Assembly: GCA_910589025.1 (NCBI GenBank)
Contig: CAJURM010000008.1
Coordinates: 62,001-126,000, forward strand
Direction of reading: 5' to 3'
Source of the DNA: an uncultured Odoribacter sp.
GTDB taxonomy: Bacteria; Bacteroidota; Bacteroidia; Bacteroidales; Marinifilaceae
DNA length: 64,000 bases
Both the position numbers and the translations under genes were made by a program. Below the pieces are notes generated by a model. It was not told where the DNA came from and did not search any database. It was given only the letters and a program-made list of their open reading frames with translations. The first letter of the stretch is position 1. Every line of letters begins with the position of its first letter. Of the stretch, positions 8,953 to 16,803 are shown piece after piece.

Positions 8953-10179
8953 TTACTGTTTCTTCCAATCGTTACGGACATGCAGAATGTGTCCCATCTT
9001 CTTATACTTTGTGTACATATAAAACTCATTCTTCTCGTTGCAGGTCATCTCGATGGGTTCGCGTCCCACCACTTCCAGACCGTATCCGTCCAGCCCTTTT
9101 ATCTTCAACGGGTTATTGGTCATCAAGACCATCTTTTTCACCCCCAAGTCAGCCAGAATCTCCGCACCCGTACCATACTCCCGCAAATCGGCCTTAAACC
9201 CCAGCGCCAGATTGGCTTCCACCGTATCCATGCCTCCATCCTGCAAATGATATGCCCTCAACTTATTAATCAGCCCGATGCCCCTGCCCTCCTGGCGCAG
9301 ATAAAGCAACACGCCTTTTCCATTCTTTTCGATACGCCGCAGAGCTTCCGCCAACTGCTCGCCGCAGTCGCAGCGTAAAGACCCGAACGCATCACCCGTA
9401 AGACACTCCGAATGCACCCGACACAACACCGGTTCTCCGTCCGCCACATCTCCTTTCACCAAAGCGACATGGTGCTCGCCCGTAATCTTATTCACATATC
9501 CGTAAGCCTTAAAAATACCATACTTCGTAGGCATCTCTGCTTCGGTCACCCGCTCCACCAAAATTTCCGTACGACGACGATAGGCTATCAAATCCGCCAC
9601 CGTAATGATTTTCAACTGATGCTGCCGCGCAAACTCCAGCAACTCCGTCGTACGCATCATGGTACCGTCCTCCCGCATAATCTCGCAACACAATCCGCAC
9701 TCCTTCAACCCGGCAATCCGCATCAAATCCACTGTCGCCTCCGTGTGTCCCATCCTTTCCAAAACACCACCAGCCTTAGCCTCCAACGGGAACATATGTC
9801 CCGGACGACGAAAATCGGCTGGCTTGGCATCCTCCGCCACACACTTCATCGCCGTTACCGAACGTTCCAGCGCCGAAATACCGGTCGTTGTCGACACATG
9901 GTCAATTGACACGGTAAAAGCCGTGGCGTGATTGTCCGTATTGTTGGCCACCATCTGCTGCAAATTCAACTTCTCCGTCAAGTCACGGCTCATCGGCATA
10001 CAAATTAGCCCCTTGGCATACGACGCCATAAAATTCACATTCTCCAATGTGGCAAACTCAGCGGCACAAACCAAGTCTCCTTCATTTTCGCGGTCGGGGT
10101 CGTCCACCGTCACAATAATCTTACCCACCCGCAAATCCGCCAATGCTTCCTCTATCGTATTAAACTTCGTCTCTTCCAT
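8953..10179 (-). CDS. ribBA: Bifunctional 3,4-dihydroxy-2-butanone 4-phosphate synthase / GTP cyclohydrolase II
   Basis: This 408-residue fusion supplies both precursor branches of riboflavin synthesis. The N-terminal RibB domain (about 1-200) converts ribulose 5-phosphate to dihydroxybutanone phosphate; it has DDPDRENEGDL and GHTEATVDL. The C-terminal RibA domain (about 205-400) opens GTP. It carries the zinc site HSECLTGDAFGSLRCDCG, the RQEGRGIGL motif and the GTGAEIL segment. Both sets of catalytic motifs are intact, unlike some RibBA proteins in which one half is degenerate. It lies between ribE and ribH with short gaps (27 and 24 bases), so it belongs to the FMN-controlled operon. Confidence 0.97.
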   Translation of the reverse strand: MEETKFNTIEEALADLRVGKIIVTVDDPDRENEGDLVCAAEFATLENVNFMASYAKGLICMPMSRDLTEKLNLQQMVANNTDNHATAFTVSIDHVSTTTGISALERSVTAMKCVAEDAKPADFRRPGHMFPLEAKAGGVLERMGHTEATVDLMRIAGLKECGLCCEIMREDGTMMRTTELLEFARQHQLKIITVADLIAYRRRTEILVERVTEAEMPTKYGIFKAYGYVNKITGEHHVALVKGDVADGEPVLCRVHSECLTGDAFGSLRCDCGEQLAEALRRIEKNGKGVLLYLRQEGRGIGLINKLRAYHLQDGGMDTVEANLALGFKADLREYGTGAEILADLGVKKMVLMTNNPLKIKGLDGYGLEVVGREPIEMTCNEKNEFYMYTKYKKMGHILHVRNDWKKQ

Positions 10180-10206
10180 ATCTGTTCTATTAAAATATTT
10201 TCTTCC

Positions 10207-10839
10207 TTAAAATCCGTTTTCCATCAAGAAACCGACGGATAGTCCTTTGTCCTTTTTCCCTATAAATTTCTCCACATAACGGGCTACCATATCATTCTCC
10301 AAATTCACAACCTCACCCGTTCTCTTTTTCACCAGCGTGGTTTCCTCCTGCGTGTGGGGAATCACCGACACCTTAAACACCTCCTCATCCACATAGGCCA
10401 CCGTCAGGCTCACCCCGTCGATGGCGACAGAGCCTTTTTCGATAATGTAACGCAAAATCCGTCCCGGAGCACTAACCGTAATCCATATTGCCGTATCATC
10501 CCGCTCCATAGCCACAATTCGTCCCATGCCGTCTACATGTCCGGCAACCAGATGCCCGCCCAATCGACTGTTCAGGCAAAGCGCCCTTTCCAGATTCACC
10601 CGATCGCCCGGACGCAAAAGCCCTAAATTGCTCCTGTCCATCGTTTCAGGCATCACATCGGCACGAAACCCGATCGGGGTGATAGCCGTCACTGTCAGAC
10701 ACACGCCGTTAGTCGCTATGCTGTCGCCAATCTTCGTTCCCTCCATGACTACAGTCGCTTCCACATCCACGACTACGCTCCGAGCGCCCCAGACAATAGC
10801 TTTTACTTTCCCTATTTCTTCAACAATCCCGGTAAACAT
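10207..10839 (-). CDS. ribE: Riboflavin synthase, alpha subunit
   Basis: Riboflavin synthase dismutates two lumazine molecules to riboflavin. The frame is open from 10905, but the start at 10839 is chosen because the family N-terminus MFTGIVEEIGKV begins there, and it places the start 13 bases after the ribD stop with no overlap. The 210-residue product has two homologous lumazine-binding halves (about 1-97 and 98-190), seen in the repeated NGVCLTV / DGVSLTV motifs, and the C-terminal trimerisation helix with LENDMVARYVEK. It is the second gene of the riboflavin operon. Confidence 0.95.
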   Translation of the reverse strand: MFTGIVEEIGKVKAIVWGARSVVVDVEATVVMEGTKIGDSIATNGVCLTVTAITPIGFRADVMPETMDRSNLGLLRPGDRVNLERALCLNSRLGGHLVAGHVDGMGRIVAMERDDTAIWITVSAPGRILRYIIEKGSVAIDGVSLTVAYVDEEVFKVSVIPHTQEETTLVKKRTGEVVNLENDMVARYVEKFIGKKDKGLSVGFLMENGF

Positions 10840-10852
10840 ATCCACTCTGAAA

Positions 10853-11986
10853 TTAAACATTTCCTTCATTTGCCTGCAACACAACCCGTGCACGCAGCAG
10901 CACATCTTTTCCGAAGCTCTCCACCCGAAACGCCCCCAACTCCACCGCTTCGCCCATACACTCTACACCCACACCCTCCACCGGAGTTCTCGCCTCCCTA
11001 CCTCCTACCAGCTTCGGAGCAACAAACGCATAAACTTCGTCCACCACCCCCTGCAACACCAAGCTGCCATTCAACTCTCCTCCCCCTTCCACCAACACTC
11101 CATCAATCCCCATCTCTCCCAACACTCCCATCAATTCCTCCAAATCCACCTTTCCTTCCTTCTCCCCACACACCACAACCTCGACTCCCGCTTTCCGGAG
11201 CTGTTCCTGCTTCTCCTGGCTCCCGGATGCAGTACAAGCCACCAATGTACGGTATGCCATTGCCGTCCGCACCAATTGACACTCCAGCGGAATACGCAAA
11301 CCGGAATCCACCACTATCCGTACGGGCTGACGCACCTCCCCCGCCAAACGGCAATTTAACATCGGGTCATCCGCCAACACCGTACCTATCCCCACCATAA
11401 TCCCCCTATACTCTTCCCGCAACCGCTGCACATACTCCCTCGCAGCCTCCCCTGTCACCCACTTGGAGTCGCCCGTATGAGTAGCAATCTTCCCATCCAG
11501 CGTCATAGCTGTCTTCAAGGCGACCCAAGGCTTACGACAAGTGATGTATCTCAGAAATACCCGGTTCTGCTCCTGCAAAGCCTCTTCCTCCACGCCGCAT
11601 ACAACCTCTATCCCCGCCCTCTGCAACAACCGTATCCCCTTTCCTGCCACCAACGGATTCGGGTCTGGCAATCCGACAACTACCCTGCCGATCCCCCGCT
11701 CAATAATAATATCCGTACAAGGCGGCGTTTTCCCATAATGGCAGCAAGGCTCCAACGTGACATACAGTGTCGCCCCGGCAGCTGATTCCGCACAATTCCT
11801 GAAAGCATTACGCTCTGCATGCAATCCCCCGTAACATTCGTGCCATCCTTCCCCGATAACTCTCCCGTCCTTCACAATCACCGCCCCCACCAACGGATTC
11901 GGATTCACCTTTCCCCGGCCTCTTTCAGCCAATTTCATCGCCCGAAGCATATACCCGCGGTCCGTATCTGTCACTTTTTCCATCAT
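10853..11986 (-). CDS. ribD: Bifunctional diaminohydroxyphosphoribosylaminopyrimidine deaminase / 5-amino-6-(5-phosphoribosylamino)uracil reductase
   Basis: RibD performs the second and third steps of the GTP branch of riboflavin synthesis. The 377-residue protein has an N-terminal zinc deaminase domain (about 5-150) with HAERNAF and the zinc ligands in EPCCHYGKTPPCTD. The C-terminal NADPH-dependent reductase domain (about 150-365) contains MTLDGKIA, the SKWVTG segment and VEGGGELNGSL. It is the first gene after the FMN riboswitch and terminator (about 30 bases separate the terminator T run from the ATG), so its transcription depends on riboswitch read-through. Confidence 0.97.
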   Translation of the reverse strand: MMEKVTDTDRGYMLRAMKLAERGRGKVNPNPLVGAVIVKDGRVIGEGWHECYGGLHAERNAFRNCAESAAGATLYVTLEPCCHYGKTPPCTDIIIERGIGRVVVGLPDPNPLVAGKGIRLLQRAGIEVVCGVEEEALQEQNRVFLRYITCRKPWVALKTAMTLDGKIATHTGDSKWVTGEAAREYVQRLREEYRGIMVGIGTVLADDPMLNCRLAGEVRQPVRIVVDSGLRIPLECQLVRTAMAYRTLVACTASGSQEKQEQLRKAGVEVVVCGEKEGKVDLEELMGVLGEMGIDGVLVEGGGELNGSLVLQGVVDEVYAFVAPKLVGGREARTPVEGVGVECMGEAVELGAFRVESFGKDVLLRARVVLQANEGNV

Positions 11987-12016
11987 ATCATCCCATAAAA
12001 TCCTATCGTACTATAC

Positions 12017-12047
12017 AAAAAATACCCCGAATCAATCGTCCGGGGTA
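12017..12047 (-). terminator. Riboswitch-controlled intrinsic terminator upstream of ribD
   Basis: On the minus strand TACCCCG (12047-12041) pairs with CGGGGTA (12029-12023) around an 11-base loop and is followed by TTTTTTG. It stands between the FMN aptamer and ribD, the position expected of an expression-platform terminator formed when FMN is bound. Confidence 0.85.
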
Positions 12048-12087
12048 CTCTGAATGCCTTACACAGGAGGGCTTGCACCGCTCCACT

Positions 12088-12205
12088 CTTTCTTCTGTCA
12101 TCCGGACTTTCACCGTCGGTACCGGATTTCCACCGGTTCAGTCCCTCAAAAGGGAGTCGCGGACTATCACCGCCGGTAGGGAATTGCACCCTGCCCCGAA
12201 GAAAT
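12088..12205 (-). promoter_or_regulatory. FMN riboswitch (RFN element)
   Basis: On the minus strand the conserved RFN blocks appear in order. They are CTTCGGGGCAGGGTG, the CCCTACCGGCGGTGATAG block, the variable arm GACTCCCTTTTGAGGGACTG, then AACCGGTG, CGACGGTGAAAGTCCGGATG and the closing AGAAG that pairs with the start. The aptamer binds flavin mononucleotide. Together with the downstream terminator it indicates transcriptional repression of ribD-ribE-ribBA-ribH when FMN is abundant. Confidence 0.97.
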
Positions 12206-12214
12206 TGAACAAGA

Positions 12215-12245
12215 CAAAAATAAATATATTCCCATCCAAAACAAA
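12215..12245 (-). promoter_or_regulatory. Promoter of the riboflavin operon
   Basis: On the minus strand TTTG (12245-12242) is followed after exactly 19 bases by TATTTTTG (12222-12215). Transcription would start around 12208, only a few bases before the first aptamer stem at about 12205. This makes the operon independent of the upstream phosphoribosyltransferase gene. Confidence 0.75.
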
Positions 12246-12283
12246 GAAAAACACCTAAAATCCGGAAGTGCTCCGACGGATAA

Positions 12284-12682
12284 CTACAGAATCCAGGGGA
12301 AACGGAAACAAGACTCATCATACAGGCAATAATCCGCCTTGCCGTTTACAGCAAATGTCCGGACTAATTTCGCCCCCGACAGTAATTGCCTGGCATAATT
12401 CAACGTCGCACCGGTCTTAACACGGTCTTCCACCAACAAAATCGTCCTGCCCTCCACCTCAAACTTCACCCCTTCCACCAACTGCGGCACGTCATACAAC
12501 GGCTTCTGGTTCGTATCCCGCAAATGAAGTTTCAGCAACTGGAACTCCACATTCAACCGCTGATTCAGCAAGGCGGCAGGGATAATGCCCCCGTTGGCAA
12601 TGGCCACAATCATGTCAAATTCTTCCCGGAACTTTACGGTGCGGATACGCTCCGCCACCGCTTCAAAAGATTTATCGTTCAT
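12284..12682 (-). CDS. Phosphoribosyltransferase family protein
   Basis: A 132-residue type I phosphoribosyltransferase-like protein. The PRPP-binding loop is ILLVEDRVKTGATL, close to the family consensus but with Arg where a small hydrophobic residue is usual. The N-terminal IVAIANGGIIPAALL segment matches the beta strand and loop seen in hypoxanthine/xanthine-type enzymes. It is short for a full purine enzyme, so the substrate is uncertain; salvage of a purine or a regulatory role are both possible. It lies upstream of the riboflavin operon on the same strand but has its own -7 element, and the rib promoter lies between them. Confidence 0.7.
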   Translation of the reverse strand: MNDKSFEAVAERIRTVKFREEFDMIVAIANGGIIPAALLNQRLNVEFQLLKLHLRDTNQKPLYDVPQLVEGVKFEVEGRTILLVEDRVKTGATLNYARQLLSGAKLVRTFAVNGKADYCLYDESCFRFPWIL

Positions 12683-12706
12683 CTCATACGTAAATTAAAC
12701 CCAGCC

Positions 12707-12714
12707 CAAAGATA
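12707..12714 (-). promoter_or_regulatory. -7 element TATCTTTG of the phosphoribosyltransferase gene
   Basis: Exact match to TAnnTTTG on the minus strand, 24 bases before the ATG at 12682. No TTTG -33 element is seen. Confidence 0.45.
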
Positions 12715-12828
12715 TTTCATTTCACACAGATTCCCTCTCTCCGACCTGTTTTATCTGCTGCATTTTTCAAATCCCACCGCAAAGTTCCGAATTTTAAATA
12801 AAAGATGCTGTTTTGATTAAAAATTATC

Positions 12829-12836
12829 TAATTTTG
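12829..12836 (+). promoter_or_regulatory. -7 element TAATTTTG of kbl
   Basis: Exact TAnnTTTG match 31 bases before the kbl ATG. A TTTG at 12812-12815 is too close (13 bases) to be a normal -33 element. Confidence 0.45.
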
Positions 12837-12867
12837 TCTTTCAGTAAAACATAAAATACGACAAGAT

Positions 12868-14058
12868 ATGTACGGAAAATTTCAAGATTTCTTAAAGACT
12901 GAAATCCAGTCTATAAAAGATGCCGGCCTGTACAAAACAGAACGGCTGATCGCCACCCCGCAGGGTGCTGAAATCAAACTGACCACCGGCGAAACGGTAT
13001 TGAACTTTTGTGCCAACAACTACCTCGGATTATCATCCGATCCCCGTGTAATCGAAGGAGCCAAAAAAGGACTCGACGCCCGCGGATACGGTATGTCATC
13101 AGTACGCTTCATCTGTGGGACCCAGGACATCCACAAAGAGCTCGAAGCTAAAATTTCCAAATTCTTCGGCACGGAAGACACCATTCTCTATGCCGCTTGT
13201 TTCGACGCTAACGGCGGTGTTTTCGAACCGTTATTCAGCCAGGAAGATGCCATCATCTCCGACGAACTGAACCACGCTTCCATCATTGATGGGGTGCGTC
13301 TCTGTAAAGCCGTTCGCTACCGCTACAAACACGCCAATATGGAAGACCTTGAAGAGCAGTTGAAAATCTCCCAGGCACAGCGTTTCCGCATCATCGTGAC
13401 CGACGGTGTATTCTCTATGGACGGCGACATCGCCCGGTTGAAAGAGATATGCGACCTGGCAGACAAATACAATGCCTTGGTAATGGTTGACGACAGCCAC
13501 GCCGCCGGATTCATCGGCAAGACAGGCCGCGGTTCAGCTGAATACAACGGTGTAATGGACCGCGTTGACATCTTCACCGGAACCCTCGGAAAAGCATTGG
13601 GCGGCGCCATGGGCGGTTACACCACCGGTAAAAAAGAAATCATCGACATGCTTCGCCAGCGTTCCAGACCTTATCTGTTCTCCAACTCTTTGTCTCCGGC
13701 CATCTGCGGAGCCTCCATCGCCGTTTTCGACATGCTGAGCGCCAGCACGGAACTGCGTGACAAAGTGATGGAAAATGCAGAATACTTCCGGGCTAAACTA
13801 ACGGAAGCCGGATTCGACCTGAAACCATCCGAATCGGCCATCTGCGCATTGATGCTGTACGATGCAGTGCTTTCACAGGAATTTGCAGCAGAATTGCAAA
13901 AAGAACACATCTACGTGACCGGTTTCTACTACCCGGTAGTACCCAAAGGCCAGGCACGTATCCGCATCCAATTGTCCGCAGCCCACACCCGCGAACAGCT
14001 TGACCGCGCCATTGCCGCATTCATCAAAATCGGTAAAAAACTGAACGTGATCAAATAA
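12868..14058 (+). CDS. kbl: Glycine C-acetyltransferase (2-amino-3-ketobutyrate CoA ligase)
   Basis: This is a PLP enzyme of the alpha-oxoamine synthase family. Kbl cleaves 2-amino-3-ketobutyrate with CoA to glycine and acetyl-CoA in threonine degradation. The 396-residue sequence is very close to the family: NFCANNYLGL, SVRFICGTQDIHKELE, SDELNHASIIDGVRL, DDSHAAGF, and the PLP lysine Lys242 in TGTLGKALGG. These segments favour Kbl over serine palmitoyltransferase or 8-amino-7-oxononanoate synthase, which share the fold. The usual partner threonine dehydrogenase is not in the window. It is probably a single-gene transcript, with a -7 element upstream and a terminator downstream. Confidence 0.93.
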   Translation: MYGKFQDFLKTEIQSIKDAGLYKTERLIATPQGAEIKLTTGETVLNFCANNYLGLSSDPRVIEGAKKGLDARGYGMSSVRFICGTQDIHKELEAKISKFFGTEDTILYAACFDANGGVFEPLFSQEDAIISDELNHASIIDGVRLCKAVRYRYKHANMEDLEEQLKISQAQRFRIIVTDGVFSMDGDIARLKEICDLADKYNALVMVDDSHAAGFIGKTGRGSAEYNGVMDRVDIFTGTLGKALGGAMGGYTTGKKEIIDMLRQRSRPYLFSNSLSPAICGASIAVFDMLSASTELRDKVMENAEYFRAKLTEAGFDLKPSESAICALMLYDAVLSQEFAAELQKEHIYVTGFYYPVVPKGQARIRIQLSAAHTREQLDRAIAAFIKIGKKLNVIK

Positions 14059-14077
14059 CTGCATTAAAAACACACAT

Positions 14078-14112
14078 AAAGGCTGTGTCATTCACCGATA
14101 CAGCCTTTTTTT
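14078..14112 (+). terminator. Intrinsic terminator after kbl
   Basis: AAAGGCTGT pairs with ACAGCCTTT around a 13-base loop and is followed by a T run that ends about 13 bases before the next start codon. Confidence 0.82.
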
Positions 14113-14125
14113 ATCAATAATCATT

Positions 14126-14911
14126 ATGAAAAACTACCTGCTCATCAGTATTTTTGCATCGCTGTGCAGCCTTCTGCTCTGCTGCCAATCCTCCCCGAAA
14201 GATCAATGGGAACTGGTATGGGAAGACACCTTCGGCAAAGAAGGAGTAATCGATACCGCCACCTGGAGCAAAATCCCCAGGGGACGCCCCGACTGGAACA
14301 ACTACATGAGTTCTTTCGATTCCTGCTACGCAGTAAAAAACAGCAACCTTATCCTGTACGGAATAAGAAACACCACACAACACCAGGACACAGCCCCCTA
14401 TCTGACCGGAGGCGTTTATACCAAAGGGAAAAAAACATTTACAGATGGCAAAGTGGAAATCCGGGCAAAACTGGGCTCTGCCACAGGAGCATGGCCTGCA
14501 ATCTGGATGCTGCCCGAGAACGCCCCCTGGCCGACAGGAGGAGAGATTGACATCATGGAACGTCTTAACTCCGACACCCTTGTATACCAAACGGTACACT
14601 CTCATTACACTTATACTTTAGGCATCCAAAACAATCCCCGAAGCGGTGCAACCGCCCCCATAAATCCGGAAGACTACAACATATACGGAGTGGAATTATA
14701 TACGGATAGCCTGGTGTTTTACGTCAACCGGCAACCTGTTTTTACCTATCCCCGCATTCAAACGGAGCACCCCGGACAATATCCGTTCGACCAGCCCTTT
14801 TATCTTCTCATCGACATGCAACTCGGCGGAAAATGGGTAGGAAAAGTCAATCCCGACGAACTCCCGGTAAAAATGGAAATCGATTGGGTACGGTTCTATA
14901 AAAAACGATAA
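14126..14911 (+). CDS. GH16 family glycoside hydrolase, lipoprotein
   Basis: A 261-residue protein with a lipoprotein-type signal (MKNYLLISIFASLCSLLLCC, lipid Cys probably at 19 or 20) and a single GH16 jelly-roll domain (about 28-260). The family signature is intact in GGEIDIMERLN: nucleophile Glu140, Asp142 and acid/base Glu145. The Trp-rich substrate cleft is seen in GAWPAIWMLPENAPW. GH16 enzymes cleave beta-1,3 or beta-1,4 links in glucans and galactans; the exact substrate cannot be read from the sequence. It would be anchored to a membrane facing the periplasm or the cell surface. It starts only about 13 bases after the kbl terminator and I find no consensus promoter for it. It ends 7 bases from the convergent downstream gene. 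Confidence 0.88.
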   Translation: MKNYLLISIFASLCSLLLCCQSSPKDQWELVWEDTFGKEGVIDTATWSKIPRGRPDWNNYMSSFDSCYAVKNSNLILYGIRNTTQHQDTAPYLTGGVYTKGKKTFTDGKVEIRAKLGSATGAWPAIWMLPENAPWPTGGEIDIMERLNSDTLVYQTVHSHYTYTLGIQNNPRSGATAPINPEDYNIYGVELYTDSLVFYVNRQPVFTYPRIQTEHPGQYPFDQPFYLLIDMQLGGKWVGKVNPDELPVKMEIDWVRFYKKR

Positions 14912-14918
14912 ACCGGTA

Positions 14919-16739
14919 TTACCGGATTAATTCATCCACCAATTTTTCAAAGAATCCCTTATAAGAAGTGAGATTGACTTTACCGGTCAGTCTCTCTCTT
15001 TTTTCCATCTCTGCAACCGCCAGGGCAAACCACCGCGCCGCCTTGAAGCGGATGGACTTATCACGGCAATTTTCATTGATTTTTACCCCCCAGCTATACA
15101 ACTCGGCTTCGGATACTTCCTCCTCATTCCACCGTTCCTCCGCCAATTCCGTATACACATGCCAATCTCCCGTTTTCTCCGCCATCTCCATCCGGGCATT
15201 TCTGACCAAGCTCCGCCATCCGTCCACTTTCTCCTTTTTCAGCCTTTTCACATACTCCTTAAAACCGGATTCGTCAAACCAGCTCCCTTGTTCCGTTTCT
15301 TTCACAAACCTCCCCGCTCCAACACGCCACACCTCCTGTATTTTCCGGTCAACAGCCTCCTGACCATAAAGCGTCGCCAACTCCCCGCAGTGCTCCCTTA
15401 CATAACGGAATAGCCCCGAATCAGCATCGATCACGTAAGCAGCATATATCGTCCAATATTTCCGTTGTTTCAAACACTCCGCTCCTTTCCCCGTCAGGTA
15501 GACAGAAGCTACTTCACCAGCCTCCACCACCTTCCCGGCACGTCCCAATACGTCAATATACTCCTCCACAAAATCCGACGCTCGCTCCCCATTCAGGAAT
15601 CGGGCCTGCATAACTGCCGAACCTCTTCCATCCACCACCCGCTGCGCCTCCGCAATCAACTCTTCCGCCGAATGCACCTTCCCAACTTCATGCAAAAGAT
15701 TTCCATTAGCATCCGTGAAACAAAAAAATTGCGGAAAAGTGACGGCATATTTCTCTTTCATCCTTTTTCCCTCCTCCCGGGTCATATCATAACTCCCACA
15801 CACAAAATGAGCCTCCAGAAAAGTCGCTACTTCCGGATCGCGGAAAACCTCCTTTTCCAACTGACGCCGCTCATTTCCTCCGGGCAAATACAAATCCAAC
15901 ATCACCCCCTTCGCCTCCTTTCCTGCACGTACCCCCAAGTCCTCCAGAGTCCCCGACTCAAAAACAATGCCCTCCGCTTTTTTTAATACCTGCCGCCCCA
16001 GCTCCAGGAATTCCTTTTTATCCAATGCCCCCTCAGCCCGGTAAACCACTTTTCCCTTGCCATTCAGAAAAATCCAGCAAGGATAATGAGTTGCCCCGTA
16101 CTTCGTTGCAATATCCGGCATAGTCGTATTGATAAAATGACGGTTATAAAAATCCGCCACTTCATCCAGATTCAACACATTCTTCTCCATCAGCAAACAA
16201 GACTGGCAACTTCCGGAAGTTCCCATCACAAAGACCAATTTTCCGGTCTCTTCCGCCTCATGCAACAAATCCGTCAGTCTCCCTTCCCTGAATTGAACGG
16301 AACGACTGTTATTCTTCCGAACCTCCGACCTCTCCAAAGCCTCCCGCCCCAATTCCAACAATTTCTCCGGCTTCCGCCCCAATCCCTCTGCCGGAATAAT
16401 AGCCAGCAAATCGCCATAGGGCATAAAAAAAGCATAAGCAGGCCAAGGATACATCAACAACTTCGGCTCAAAGAAATGCCCCTCTTCCGACGTCATATCC
16501 ATACCTATCCCCACAGCATGGCGACGAAGAAACAACCGGACGGCTTCATCTGCAAACAACTGCTGAGCCACCTTATCTCCCGGCTCTATCCCCACCGCTA
16601 CAAAAACCATCTTCCGTTCCTTCAGAGCCGTCATGCTCGCCTCACCCCAAGTCATACAGGTAACTACCGGACACTCTTCCTGCGCCCGGACATAACCTGT
16701 CATCACTCCCAAAATCATGATTAGAATCCACTTCATCAT
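14919..16739 (-). CDS. Secreted protein with three thioredoxin-like domains
   Basis: A 606-residue protein with a signal peptide (about 1-19, cut near YVRAQ). Three thioredoxin-fold segments follow: about 30-135, about 150-255 and about 258-370. Only the second has a redox CxxC, Cys178 and Cys181 in TSGSCQSC. It also has the typical cis-Pro region in ATHYPCWIFL. The first domain has no CxxC, and the third has a similar KYAVTFPQFFCF cis-Pro region but no CxxC. The rest (about 375-606) is helical and unrecognised. A periplasmic disulfide or chaperone-like role is inferred from the single active-site pair. It lies downstream of lpxB but has its own -7 element. Confidence 0.75.
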   Translation of the reverse strand: MMKWILIMILGVMTGYVRAQEECPVVTCMTWGEASMTALKERKMVFVAVGIEPGDKVAQQLFADEAVRLFLRRHAVGIGMDMTSEEGHFFEPKLLMYPWPAYAFFMPYGDLLAIIPAEGLGRKPEKLLELGREALERSEVRKNNSRSVQFREGRLTDLLHEAEETGKLVFVMGTSGSCQSCLLMEKNVLNLDEVADFYNRHFINTTMPDIATKYGATHYPCWIFLNGKGKVVYRAEGALDKKEFLELGRQVLKKAEGIVFESGTLEDLGVRAGKEAKGVMLDLYLPGGNERRQLEKEVFRDPEVATFLEAHFVCGSYDMTREEGKRMKEKYAVTFPQFFCFTDANGNLLHEVGKVHSAEELIAEAQRVVDGRGSAVMQARFLNGERASDFVEEYIDVLGRAGKVVEAGEVASVYLTGKGAECLKQRKYWTIYAAYVIDADSGLFRYVREHCGELATLYGQEAVDRKIQEVWRVGAGRFVKETEQGSWFDESGFKEYVKRLKKEKVDGWRSLVRNARMEMAEKTGDWHVYTELAEERWNEEEVSEAELYSWGVKINENCRDKSIRFKAARWFALAVAEMEKRERLTGKVNLTSYKGFFEKLVDELIR

Positions 16740-16762
16740 TGTCTCCTTGTTTGTGACCCTTA

Positions 16763-16770
16763 CAAAATTA
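16763..16770 (-). promoter_or_regulatory. -7 element TAATTTTG of the thioredoxin-like gene
   Basis: Exact match to TAnnTTTG on the minus strand, 23 bases before the ATG at 16739 and inside the short gap after lpxB. No -33 match. Confidence 0.4.
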
Positions 16771-16803
16771 AGACTTATTTTTCAATCACGGAGACGCCAG
16801 AGA

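Noticed and set aside
10840..10905. N-terminal extension of riboflavin synthase by 22 residues
   Set aside because: It overlaps ribD and is Cys-rich and unlike the family, whose conserved start MFTGIVEE lies at 10839.
10526..11359. A 277-residue plus-strand frame over ribE and ribD
   Set aside because: Antisense to two well-supported riboflavin genes; composition is Pro/Ser/His-rich, as expected of a shadow frame.
11983..12321. A 112-residue minus-strand reading frame across the riboflavin leader
   Set aside because: It runs through the FMN aptamer and terminator, whose conserved sequence explains the region; the translation has no protein-like features.
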